Source of the DNA: Rhineura floridana
Taxonomy: Eukaryota; Chordata; Lepidosauria; Squamata; Rhineuridae
Direction: 5' to 3'
Assembly: GCF_030035675.1 (NCBI RefSeq)
Contig: NC_084482.1
Span: forward strand, 181,998,373-182,062,372
Length of the DNA: 64,000 bases
The translations under genes and the position numbers were made by a program. The notes beneath the pieces are model-generated. The model did not search any database, had not been told where the DNA came from, and worked only from the letters and a program-made list of their open reading frames with translations. Below, piece by piece: positions 45,984 to 57,500 of this stretch. Position 1 is the first letter of the stretch; every line of letters starts with the position of its first letter.

Positions 45984-46121
45984 CAGAGATGGGGAACCTG
46001 ATGCCCTCCAGATGTTGTTGCCCTCCAACTCCCATCAGCCTCAGGCAGCATGGCCAATTGTCAAGGATGATGGGAGCTGTAATCCAACAACACCTGGAGG
46101 GCCACAGGTTCCCCTTCTCAG
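45984..46121. mobile_element. hAT-type palindromic MITE, 7/8-bp target duplication
   Basis: Ends CAGAGATGGGGAACCTG and, inverted, CTGAGAAGGGGAACCTG. Arms 'GATGTTGTTGCCCTCCAAC' and 'TCCAACAACACCTGGAGGG' surround 'CTCCCATCAGCCTCAGGCAG'. Flanks are CTCTAAAA (45976-45983) and CTCTACAA (46122-46129). A partial relative lies just upstream (about 45648-45720); others at 26173 and 48809. Confidence 0.8.
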
Positions 46122-48061
46122 CTCTACAAGAATAATTTATAAAATATGCCCATGGAAAAGACTAAGTATTAGCCTTAGCTAGGCACATTGAACACCATAC
46201 CTTTAATACCAGTAGGGATTGCATCTGCTTGCTGGTGGCGGTTCAGTCACATTGAGCTGAACTGGCAGGCACTTCCATTCTGTGTTCATTTGTTTTCTGC
46301 TATCTTCTGCTTTTACTGTTTTGATTTTTTCTTCCCAAAAAATAACAGTATTGTTACAGTTATTTCTAACAATGTTTCCTTTCAGAAAAGAAAGGAAAAC
46401 CATTTTCTGTTTGCCCAGTACTCACCCACCCAACCCCCCTTTGCCTCCTCCTCCCAAATTGTATTGATACCCCCCCCCAGCTGAGAGATTGCCTAGTCAG
46501 TTCACAGTCGCAAAGCAAAGATGCAGGCTGGCCAGATACACCTTAGCAGAGCAAAGAACATGTCAGTTTAATGTTAGCAAAGGGAAGACTCAGGCTGGTC
46601 TGTTTTAGGAGTAGCAAAAGAACACACAACTATACTGCGCGCACACACAACGCCATACACACAGATCTGCTGGAGAGAGGGAAGCTGATCTCCCCTCCCT
46701 CTGATTCTCTGATTTTGCAAACCCCGCTCCATTCCATCCCCTCCTCAAGAGCATCAGTAGAAAGAAGGCAAAGGGAAGGTTGGATGGAGAGGCACTGGGC
46801 AGAGAGAAAGCCACTCCCTCTCTCTGGCTTTTACAGGGCTTTGCAGAGCAGTCCCACCACCTTATTTCCGGTTTGCTAAAGAAACTCTACAAGAAACAAT
46901 GAATGTTAATGGTTATCATGAACAACCCATTAAAGTTAAAGTTAAACAACATCATTACATTCCATGTTTTTTAAATAAATAAATAAATGAATAAAGCTGG
47001 TGTTGGGAAAAGCCATGGAAGCTTGCAGCATTCAGGATTGGTCTGCAAAGATAGTGAATGTGCAAACTAGCAGGAAGCCTGGTGCCAAGTTTGATTTTAT
47101 TAATTCTCGCCCACCCCCAATCACCAGGACAAAAATTACCTAGGCATGATGCTAAATAGCTGTTTTCTAGCCCAGTGCCTTCTTGTTCTTAGTCAGGTAA
47201 GGGCTATTGATTCATTCATGTTATGGTTTAATTTAGGTACAGTTTTTTTATTTATCTATGACATTTTCCCATATGCTCATAAGAACTGCACTATCTTGTT
47301 CCCACATTTTCCAAGCCAAAGCAGATATTGTTTCTTTTGTACAAAGAGCAAGGTTGAAAAGAACTTTCTGATGCAAACACACAACTGCTTCTGGAACTGA
47401 GTCATATCAGTAGATCCAGGTTCTTAAATTTTAATTTCACCTTATTTCCATCACAGCCATTGACAGTCATGACAGGTACAAGCACACTAGTCTCTGAGCA
47501 GCCTCTTTTGTTTTGGGCTCGCCCCCTCACCTCTTCCACTGTCAACTAGCAATCATAAATCAGAGAGAAACTAGTGAAGAAATGCTGTTTGGAAACAGAT
47601 TTAATCACTCCTGGATTCAGTAACGGAGGAACTTGTGCCTGTTCTTTACATAAAGAAGCTCATCTATCTGGAACAAGAGTATCTGGTACAGATGCAGAGG
47701 TGATTTATTCTGGCCCTGTGGTGTAACCATTGTTGGCAAGGGCACTCTTTATTATATATCTATTTGAAAAGCCAAAGTCAGCTCTGAGTAACGTCTTAGG
47801 AGGACTGTAGAGAGACAAACAAGGTGTCAAATTAATATACAGCATTGCAGAAGAATTGTGATGTTACTCATTACAGCATTTGGAGCTTTTTAGTTTATAA
47901 TATACTATTTTTGCAAGTAATTAAAAAAAACCCTATATATACACTTTAATTATAATCATAACTGAAATTGTTTACTTGCTGCAAGGGTACCCTTGCTATT
48001 GCTGAAAGCTATAAACTTATTCAAGCAGTTATTCAAACTTATTTAAATAGTTCAGAAATTA
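46122..48061. other. Intronic stretch without recognised gene
   Basis: Mostly unique-looking, with C-rich runs near 46430-46475 and an (AAAT)n tract near 46973. A block at 46500-46900 with 'CACACACAACGCCATACACA' and purine/pyrimidine-biased parts could be an unrecognised repeat. Confidence 0.4.
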
Positions 48062-48335
48062 CAGTTGGTGCAAAATGCAGCAGCCAGAATCTTAACTGGA
48101 GCACAGCACAGGGAGCATATCACCCCTGTGCTTTATCAACACCACTAGCTTTCAATTTGTTTCCAGGCCCAATTCAAAGTGCTGGTTCTGAACTTTAAAG
48201 CCCTAAATGGCCTTGGACCAATGTACGTGAGGGACCGCTTACGGCCATATGTACCTGCAGTGGCATCACTAGGGTTGGTGTCACCCGGTATGGTAACTTA
48301 TGATGTCACCCACATTGAACTCCTCCTGTACAAGG

Positions 48336-48664
48336 TATGATAGCATTCTTCAAGTACTTGAAAGGTGGGCTGGGATCTCTTCTCGATCGTCTCAGAGTGC
48401 AGGACACAGAATAATGGGCTCAAGTTGCAGGAAGCCAGATTCCGACTGAACGTCAGGAAAAACTTCCTAACTGTTAGAGCGACGTGACAATGGGACCAAT
48501 GAACTGGGGAGGTGGTGGGCTCTCCAACCCTGGAGGCCTTCAAGAGGGCATCTGGACAGGGACCTGTCAGGGATGCTTTAATCCGGATCCCTGCATTGAG
48601 CAGGGGGTTGGACTCGATGGCCTTATAATGCCCTCCCAACTCTCTACCATCCTATGATTCTATG
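48336..48664 (+). mobile_element. CR1 LINE 3' end inside the hAT element
   Basis: From 'GTATGATAGCATTCTTCAAG' to the CR1 terminus 'GACTCGATGGCCTTATAATG...CATCCTATGATTCTATGA', with the ATTCTATG octamer repeat intact. It is the best preserved CR1 end in the window and so possibly the youngest. Confidence 0.88.
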
Positions 48665-48808
48665 AAATTTACACCTTGGAAAGGGGACAGTTCCAAAAAC
48701 ATCCATTTCGTAAACAAAAGTCACAACTCATGTGCTAGAAGTAAATGATTTCTGACATACACTTTCATCCATTTTGGAAATATAGGCTGTTCCCTGCAAT
48801 AGGACAGG

Positions 48809-48905
48809 GGAGGTCTGTGGTTCTCCGGATGTTGCCAGACCCCCAACTCCCATCAGCCCCAGCCAGCATGGCCAATGGTCAGAGAGGGCCTGAATCCATC
48901 CCTGC
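48809..48905. mobile_element. hAT-type palindromic MITE fragment
   Basis: CAGGGGAGGTCTGTGGTTC then 'CCAACTCCCATCAGCCCCAG' and 'CATGGCCAATGGTCAGAGAG'. Same family as 45984. The right arm is not preserved here. A second related piece is at about 48966-49050. Confidence 0.45.
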
Positions 48906-49907
48906 CCAACGGCAAAGTGACTCGAGCCCCCTTGGAAATTTATGCTGAAAGGTGCTCCTTTGTCCCTGCAGATATTCCTGGACTCCAACCCCTATTAGCC
49001 TCAGCAAGCACAACCCATGGCCAGGGATGATGGGAGGTTCCCCATAGCAGTCCCAATGTTTAGATGCAGTCAGTTTCCTTGCAATTTCCACCCATTGCCT
49101 CTACTCCTGTCCTCTTGAGTGACAGAGAACAAACATGCTCCATCTTCTACATCACAGCCCTTGAAGACAACTGTCACATCTCCCTTTAACAGTCTCTTCT
49201 CCAGGCTAAACATATTGAGATATTTCCATTGTTTCTCAACAGTTGCAAATAAGAGCAGGCCAGGTAGCTTTTTTAGTTAGTTGTCAATCCTGGCTAAGGT
49301 TGAGGATTAGTTCTGCATTCTAGTGTTTCTCAAACTACTCCTCGTCTCTGGAAAGCCATACCTGAGATGCTCTTCTGATTTACAATATATGTCAGTCAAG
49401 AGATTTAGCAAGCTAGTCTTAATTATCATTTTCTGAAACATTTTTACAGAGAGGAATAAAACAACAACAGGCAATTGGCAAGTTCTTTGCCACTGGATGA
49501 TAGAATCTGGAAAAATGTCCAAGTAATTAATTACATGTGGGAAAATGAAATAAATGGGGAGGGGAGATGAATCTAAAACCTGTGGAATTGTTGCAACAAG
49601 AGCTGTTAAACAGAATGTAAATAGTCCTTCATCAAATTAAAATCATAAACTGGCAATCATAGGGCTGTTAAAAAAAATTAGATGTTACAGGAAAAGATTT
49701 ACTTCATCTCTCTTTTCCTGAACCCCTTTCCAAATTCTTCTGCCACCAACTTACATTGTTGTTGTTCAGTCATCGCACATGGAAATGCACTTCAGAAGAG
49801 TGAGATGTTGTTTTATTAAGCAGTCTGAGCTCATGTGTATTAAAATCAATGTTGCTTCCAGCATAGACAGGAAGACTCTAGTTTTATTCCCCAAGTGGAG
49901 AAGAATG

Positions 49908-50150
49908 TAGGGATTGTTGGTTTCACTCAGTTTTTCATTTTTCCAATCTTAAATTCAGTTCTCCACATTTTCACATCAGCATTAAAAACAAAAAAGTCCT
50001 CATGAAAATTGATTCCCATTTTAGTGCAAATTTCTTCTAATACACACATTTTTGCAAACTATTTCCCTTAATATAATGTGTTTTTGTATGTTATTTTCAT
50101 TAAGTTATGCACTTTATGCACCCTTTACCATAGTATATGCATTATACTGT
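49908..50150 (+). repeat. R1 TA-flanked repeat, truncated
   Basis: Starts TA-GGGATTG and keeps the 'CACATTTTTGCAAACTATTTCC' and 'ATAATGTGTTTTTGTATG' parts. It stops abruptly near 50150 where the GC-rich block begins. Confidence 0.55.
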
Positions 50151-50640
50151 CAGTTCAGCAGGTGGGGAGAGCACTGTTGCATGTCTATGCTTTATTTCGG
50201 TGGTAGGCCGCAACCCCGTTCCATGCCTGGGACTTACCGGGCGAAAGGGTGAGTTTGCGGCCACAGCCGAAGCCAGGCCATCATCTTCTGGGGGTATGAT
50301 GCCACTGGCGAGCCCCCAAATCTCCTGCTGAGCGCGCGTGCATGCACAAGGCCCCAGGGAGGGCGCGTGCTGGAGGGGCACCCAGCCAGAGAAGCAGGCC
50401 TGGGAACGCCGGCGCACCTCCCTCGCCCTGCCGATGCTGCTCCCAGTCTTGCCCACCCCCCCGCCTTCCTGCCTGCCTGCCTCTAAGGAGGAGTTGGCTG
50501 CTCTCCGACGCCGACCTGGAGTGCTTCTTGGCTCCTTTGCCGGACAACGGCGTCCTGCCCCGTGACAGGACGACTCGGTGTCACCCCCCTCATGGTGTCA
50601 CCCAGGTGCGGTGCACACCCTCCGCACCCCCGTAGTGACG
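50150..50640. other. GC-rich, CpG-rich block at the right end of the hAT element
   Basis: About 490 bases that are far richer in G, C and CpG than anything around them ('GAGCGCGCGTGCATGC', 'GGGCGCGTGC', 'ACGCCGGCGC', 'CGACGCCGACC'). It lies directly against the right terminal repeat. Open frames exist on both strands but I recognise no protein. It could be an element-borne promoter or a captured host CpG-island fragment. Confidence 0.5.
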
Positions 50641-52775
50641 CCGCTGTGTACCTGCCTGGGATTTAAGATCATCTGTCTCTAGTCTCCTCTGTGGGCCTGG
50701 AATAAAAGATGTTAGACTGACAGGGACATGGGAGACAGCCTTTTCAGCTGTGGCCCCCAAGCTGAAATACCCTGCCCTATGAAGCAACTCTGCTCCCTCC
50801 CTGATGGTTTTCCAGAGACATCTGAAAATGATCTTGTTCCGGAGAGCCTTTGGAAGGGACTGAGGGTACAGCGTGACACTGATTTTATCCTTTCTATTTT
50901 AATTTTAATTTAATTTTAATTTTTACTTCTGTAGTTCCTTCAGTACCACTCCCTATATATATATGTATATATGTGTGTCTCTGTGTGTGTGCATATATAT
51001 ATATATTGTATTTTCTGTATTTTAATTGCATTTAGTGTATTTTATCTTAATGTTTTTGTGATCTTACCATTTTTATTATGTACATGTTCGATTTTATTGT
51101 AAGCTGCCCTGAGTGCCCTATTATAGGGTAGAAGGGCAGGATAGAGATATTTTAAATAAATAAATAAATAAATAATTTGACTCGTGATGTGTAGATAAGC
51201 AGGAAAAGGAAACTATTTCCAGGTCTTGCAATGGGTTCTAGCTATTGACTGAAGGTCAACAAACCCTCATCAATCACAACCCTGACTTCACTTATTGGCT
51301 AAACACCTGAAAGGGTGGGGATTTGACCAGCCAGCTACTAGCTCATTTAACAGAAGTTACGGGGGGCTGACATTTTGGTGTATATATCTTGAACCAGGCC
51401 ACCTAGGAACTTAATCTTTTAAAACGAAAGCTACGAGTCCAGAGATTGGGCTGACTCACATGAAACCCGGATTGTCCCTCCAAAACTGGAATCTCTGGGT
51501 GAAAACAGGAGACCTGGCAACCCTAAAGCCAGTATTCCTAGAGCCATTATTTTGCTTCAAATAGATGAAGGATTAGGCTATCTTCTTGTTGCTTTTGGTA
51601 GTGCAATATTGGTGTTGAGGTGGAAACCTGTGCTGGAAAAGTGTTCCTGAAGTATTGGGGGTTGGTGGGTAGATTTATCCCAATGTCTGCAGATTTCCTG
51701 AAAAACTCATTCCTCTTTAGAAAAGCTTGCCTCCAGCTGTAAGAACCAATATTATACAGCCACAAGAGTGGCTGTACATGATAGCCAGCATGGATTTTTC
51801 ACATTCTGCAATGTTAAATTGAAAATACCCTCCCATGCCATTCTGATGCTTCCCATGAGCTCATTTCAAAACAAAACCTTACAAAACTTATGGTTCTCAT
51901 CTCAGAAACGCTTGCTTAACAACCCTCTCAATTTTCATGGTGATACACAAAACAGTCAGAGAGAACAGAGAGTTCAAAGTCTAAAAAGAGAGAAAAAAAC
52001 CAGACGCCTTGTGGACTTTTTTCTGTCAGAGTTCTCATAATCTGTTGAAATTAATTAAAAATCAGCCATGTTCACAGAGTACCTGTAATCCTATTACTGA
52101 CCTTGCCCCATACTCTGACCTTCATCTTCTGCAATTTAAAAGTTTAAAAAATGCCTGGCTGATTTTTAATTAATTTAAGAACTTTTACATTGAACTGAAT
52201 GATAGTGTCGGGCATGCCCAGTAAGTACCAACTGTCAATGTTCTAAAAGCCAGACTCACTGCTGCTTCGCTTGCCTGATCAGGGGGGCACACCCACACCA
52301 GACTTTGATTTCACATGAGACAGTCATGGCTTCCCTCAAATAATCCTGGGAAGTGTAGTTTGTGAAGGGTGCTGAGGAGAGACTCCTATTCCACTGACAG
52401 AGCTCCAGTGGCCAGACTGGTTTAATAGTCAGCCAGTCTGATTAAAGGTCTGTGAGGGGAACAGGGCGTCTCCCAGCAACTCTCAGCACCCTTCACTAAC
52501 TACACTTCCCAGGATTCTTTGAGAGAAGCCATGACTGTCCAAAGTGAAATAAAGATCTGATGTGGATGTGGCCAGGGACAGCTTTGATTTAAATTTGGGT
52601 GGGGGGCTACATGTGCCTGCTGTAGAATAAAAAGGCGGGGGGAAATGCAGAAAAGCAATGATACCGTTCATAATGTTTTTCTTTTGGAAAGGAAAGGGGC
52701 TTCCCCTCTGCCTACTGCCCACTCACCCAATTTCCTCCCCTCCCCCTCCTACCCTCCCTGCCCCTCCCCCACATC

Positions 52776-52980
52776 AGTGTTGGACTACGACCTGGGAGAC
52801 CAGGGTTCGAATCTGCACACAGCTAGGAAGTTCACTGGGTGACCTTGGGCCAGCCACTGCCTCTCAGCTTCAGAGGAAGGCAATGGTAAAACCACCTCTG
52901 AATACCGTTTACCATGCAAACCCTATTCATAGGGTCAACATAAGTCAGGATTGACTTTAAGGCAGTCCATTTCCATTTTC
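52776..52980 (+). mobile_element. Sauria-type SINE, 5'-truncated, inside the pyrimidine array
   Basis: 'GTGTTGGACTACGACCTGGG', B box 'GGGTTCGAATCTG', then 'CACTGGGTGACCTTGGGCCA' and the Bov-B-like tail 'ATAGGGTCAACATAAGTCAG'. Very similar to 42154-42383, but it lacks the first part of the head. Confidence 0.85.
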
Positions 52981-53700
52981 AAACATGATTGCACAGAAAT
53001 AAATCCCACTGAACTCAAAAAGTATGCAAGTAATCAAACCCACTCCCTTCTCCTCCCTCCTATCCCCTCCATCTGGCCCTTCCCTCCCTCTTCCTTTGCC
53101 CCTCCCACCCCATCTCCTTCCAATCCCCTCCTTCCCCTCCCCTTCCTCCTTCTCCCCCTCCCCTTCCTCCTCCCCATGGTCAGTTTTACCTATCTGAAGC
53201 ATGATTGCACGGGAGTAAATACCATTGAACTCTATAAGTATGCAAATGATCAAATCTGCCCTCCCCTCCCCTTTCTTTTGCCCCACTCCAATCCGCTCCT
53301 TCCCCTTCCCCCTCCTTCTCCCCCATGGTCAGTTACCTATCCTAACCATGATTGCATAGGAGTAAATCCCATTGAACTAAATAAGCATGCAAATGATCAG
53401 ACCTGCCTTTTCTCTCCTTCGCCTTTCCTCTCCCTTCCTCCTCCCCTCCTCTCTTCCTTCTTTCTCCTCCCCTGCCCACTCCAGCCCTCCCGGCAAATGA
53501 TAAAACCTGCCCTTCTCCTCCCCTCCCCTTCCTGCCTGCTCCCATCCCCCTCCTCCCCTCTGCCTTTTATCCCCTCCTTTCTCCTCCTCCTCCTCCTCCT
53601 CCCCTCCCCATCTCCTGTGGTCAGTTTCACCTATCCTAAGCATGACTGCAGGGGAGTAAATCCCACTGAACTCAATTAACATACAAATGATCAATGCATT
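52978..53700 (+). repeat. Pyrimidine-rich minisatellite array (R0 copy B)
   Basis: Conserved cores near 52982, 53178, 53327 and 53622 alternate with C/T tracts, as at 1400-2345; a partial unit lies near 53495. The long plus-strand (Pro/Ser/Leu) and minus-strand (Gly/Glu/Arg) open frames are composition artefacts. Confidence 0.75.
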
Positions 53701-54591
53701 CTCAGCAAACGCACCGGATCCCATTTCTTACCTCTTGGATTAAAAAGCAGAGAAATCACTAATAGGCAAAAAACCTTGCAGTTTAAGAATGTACTTATAG
53801 CCAACAGATATTTCTATCAAACTTTAAAAAGCAGGGAAATGGGCATCTATAATGAATGCACCAGAGGAGCAGGAGACCTGACCTCCTCTCTGAGATATTG
53901 TACTACCCTACAAATTAGTCAAAATGCAAAAACAATCTGGTTGTCATGAATGACTAATTAAGTTTCTATGGTCTTATATCCCCCATGTATGATTATATTA
54001 CACTAAATGTATAAATCTCAACACACTCACCTGTATTTTAATACTTACCTATGTATTATTACATTCATGAATACTTGTTATAACAACATCCAAATTATTG
54101 GCTCTAGGGAGGGGGGTGGGATTTAGGGTTAATTTTATATTGTTGCATCATTTATGTTAATGTTATACAATAACAAAAAGATAATAAAAAGAAATTTAAA
54201 AAAATGCAAACACAATTTGGATTGGTCTTTCACAGTCCAAGCCACTTCCTGTGTAGCTTGGAAGAATTTGGTAACGTGCCTCTGAGCATATGGTGAGTGG
54301 TGGCAACACTTGCAATCAGCCCAAATAATAGAAAGAAGACATGTGCTGTGCTGATCTTGTTTTAGCACTGAGGAAGCAACATCAAGACAGTTGATATAGT
54401 TCAGATGGTCAATTTAAATATTTCTGATTTACTTTGCAATTTTAGTGAGGTTTCCTATAGGTTTCTGTTTCTGTGAATATGTGAAATACAGCAACACTTT
54501 GCAAAATTTACACTAAAAAAACTTCAAAAATAATTGTGGAATAATGGCATTGACTATTCTGCAGAATAGTCTCCAGTAGACATCAGGAGTG

Positions 54592-57500
54592 TCTTTAAAA
54601 AGCAATTTAAAAATACACGCTAAAAAGCCTGGGAGAAGAAGAAAGTCTTGACCTGTTGCCAAAAAGATAACAGCCAGGCACACCTCTTGTTGCCAGCCTC
54701 CCAGCTTCCCTCGGAGTAGGCATCCGGAGGAGGGCCTTTGATGTTGAGCGTAGTGTACGGGTGGGTTCATGTCAGAAGAGGCGTTCCATCAGGTATTGTG
54801 GTCCCAAGCCGTGTAAGGCTTTGTAGGTTAAAACCAGCACCTTGAATCGAGCTCAGAAACATACAGGCAGCCAATGCAAGCGGGCCAGAATCAGTATTAT
54901 ACGTTCAAACCGTCTGGTTCCGGTTACCAATCTGGCTGCTGCGTTTTGCACAAGCTGCAGTTTCTGAACCATCTTCAAAGACAGCCCCATGTAGAGCGCA
55001 TTACAGTATTCTAACTTGGAGGTTACCAGAGCATGGACAACTGAAGCCAGATTATCCCTGTCCAGATAGGGGCGTAGCTGGGCCACCAACCGAAGGTGGT
55101 AGAAGGCACTCCGTGGTTCCGTTGTCATGGACAGATCATTACCTGGTGGGGTTTAGACTCACTGGGACTCGGAGCCTCTGCAGGGGTGGGGGACCAATTA
55201 GGATGGTCCGCCCCAGGAGGCTGATGGATCCAGATGGTTTCCTGATGGCTCTTGGGGATTTTCCTGTCACCTCAGCAGGCGATTCTGTCGAAGCTGTGGT
55301 CAACCTGTGGAATGGGGAAATGGCCAGGGCGGTGGACACGATCGCTCCTGAGGTCCCCCTCTCACAAAGCGGAGCCAAACCAGCTCCTTAGTGAGATGGA
55401 GACTACAGCGATGTTGGCGGAAGACTCAGAGCGAGTCTGACCGAACACGGGCTAGAGCCGCTTTGAAGGCCTACTCCATGGCAATATGGGCAGCAAAGAA
55501 ATCTTTCTTTTCTGCCACCATTGCATCTGCAAGGAGCCGGCCAGCAGAGCTGTTTCGAGTGGTTGGAGGCCTTTTACATCCCAGCCCTCATGAGGGCAAT
55601 ATGGACCACTCAACAGACTGCTGCCAAGAATTTGGATGGTACTTTGCAGATAAAATCGCTCAGATTCGTTCCAGCTTAGACGCTATAATTGATACAGTTC
55701 CAGGGGATGTAACTTTGGCCTCTGTCTGTCCTGTAATGATGGATTCGTTTCAATCTGTTCGACCCAAGGACGTGGACAAGATTCTTGGAGAGACGAGGGC
55801 CACCACATGTCTGCTTGAACCTTGCCCTTCCTGGGTTATAAGAAGTGCCAGAGAGGGTCTGGCTGAGTGGGTACAGAGAGTGGTTAATGCCTCCTTATGT
55901 CAAGGCAGAATGCCAGGTTGTCTAAAGGACGCAGTGGTAAGACCTCTGTTAAAAAAGCCCTCCCTGGACCCCTCTATAATGGAGAATTACTGGCCAGTGT
56001 CCAACATTCCATTCTTGGGGAAGGTAATAGAGCGTGTGGTGGCCTCCCAGCTTCAGGGATTCATGGATGAAATGAAGTATCTAGATCCATTTCATTCTGG
56101 TTTCAGGCCTGGTTATGGGACGGAGACGGCTTTGGTAGCCTTGGTGGACGACCTATGCAGAGAGCTGGACAGGGGGAGTGTGTCCCTGTTGGTTCTCCTG
56201 GACCTCTCAGCGGCTTTCGATACCATCGACCATGGTATTCTTCTGGGTCGCCTTGCAGGGATGGGACTCGGGGCACTGTTCTGGAGGGATGAACCCAGAA
56301 GGTGGTGCTGGGGGATTCCTGTTCAACCCCTTGGCCACTCGCCTGCGGGGTCCCTCAGGGTTCAGTTTTGTCCTCCATGCTGTTTAACATCTACATGAAA
56401 CCACTGGGGGCGGTTGTCTGGGGGTTTGGGGTTCGGTGCCATCAATATGCTGATGACACCCAACTCTATTTCTCCTTCCCACCTACTTCCAAGGAAGCTG
56501 TCTCAGTTTTAAACCAGTGTCTGGCATCAGTGGTGGACTGGATGAGGGTGAACACATTGAAGATTAATCCAGATAAGACAGAGGTGCTCCTGGTCAGTCG
56601 TAGGGCGAATCAGGAAATAGGGATACAGCCTGTGCTGGATGGGGTTACACTCCCCCTAAAGACACAAGTTCGCAGTTTGGGTGTGCTCCTGGACTCAGCT
56701 TTAAACCTGGACTCCCAGGTTTCTGCGGTGGCCAGGAGCGCTTTTGCACAGTTGAGACTAATGCGCCAACTGCGCCCGTTCCTTGAACCGTCAGACTTGG
56801 CCATGGTGACACATGCCTTAGTTACATCCCGCTTAGATTACTGTAACGCGCTCTACATGGGGCTGCCTCTGAAGACTGTTCGGAAACTCCAGCTGGTTCA
56901 ATGTGCTGCTGCCAGATTGTTAACTGGGGCAGGTTACAGGGACCATACTACCCTGTTAAAAAAGCTCCACTGGCTGCCAGTCTGTTTCCAAACACAATTC
57001 AAAGTGCTGGTGATGATCTATAAAGCCCTATACGGCTTAGGTCCAGGTTATTTATCAGACCATATCTCCCTGTATGAACCTGCCCGGGCCCTGAGATCTT
57101 CAGGAGAGGCCCTTCTCTCAGTACCCACCTCCTCTCAAGTACGATTGGTGGGGACGCGGGATAAGGCCTTCTCGGTGGTGGCCCCTAGGCTGTGGAATGC
57201 TCTTCCTAGGGATATAAGAATGACCCCCTCCCTGCAGTCCTTCTGGCGTCAAGCAAAGACTTTCATATTCAAACAAACTTTTGGTACTGACGGTTGCTAA
57301 AGTTGAGACTGCTGGGAACTGCACTACTAATGCCGAATTTTACTATTTTTAAATTGGTTTTGGTTCCTTTTTATCTAGCAGTATGATTGGTTTTAATATT
57401 GGATGTAGTTTAATTTCATTTTAATGTAGATTCTGTATGTGCTTTTATCTGGAAGCCACCGCGAGTTCCAGTATTGGAAGGATGGCGGGATATAAATAAA

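Larger units (their letters stand above)
48258..50646. mobile_element. 2.4-kb hAT insertion with perfect 8-bp target duplication
   Basis: Left end CAGTGGCATCACTAGGG and right end, inverted, CAGCGGCGTCACTACGGGGG; both inner ends continue with 'GGTGTCACCC'-like motifs. TGTACCTG flanks exactly (48250-48257 and 50647-50654), and removal restores a continuous L2. Contents: a CR1 3' end (48336-48664), a hAT palindromic MITE fragment (about 48809-48905), a truncated R1 (49908-50150) and a GC-rich block (about 50150-50640). No transposase frame was recognised, so it is non-autonomous or has lost its core. Confidence 0.85.
48062..51170 (+). mobile_element. L2-type LINE 3' region split by a hAT insertion
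   Basis: 48062-48257 carries RT C-terminal sequence ('LQLVQNAAARILTGAQHREHITPV'-like in broken frames, then 'LKALNGLGPMYVRDRL'). It breaks at 'TATGTACCTG' and resumes at 50655 ('CCTGGGATTTAAGATC', 'TAFSAVAPKLKYPAL'-like). The 3'UTR ends 'GGGCAGGATAGAGATATTT' and (AAAT)n at about 51165. The two parts join without loss once 48258-50654 is removed. Confidence 0.8.

Noticed and set aside
50281-50547. Minus-strand frame with 'SGKGAKKHSRSASESSQ', at first sight histone-like
   Set aside because: The similarity stops after a few residues, the frame lies in a GC-rich block at a transposon end, and no histone fold sequence follows.
48258-50646. Reading the left and right hAT ends as two unrelated MITE remnants
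   Set aside because: The exact TGTACCTG duplication and the perfect rejoining of the L2 on either side make one insertion event far more likely.
52951-53724. A 242-residue Pro-rich open frame and antisense Gly/Glu-rich frames
   Set aside because: Same artefact in the second copy of the array; it also begins inside a SINE tail.
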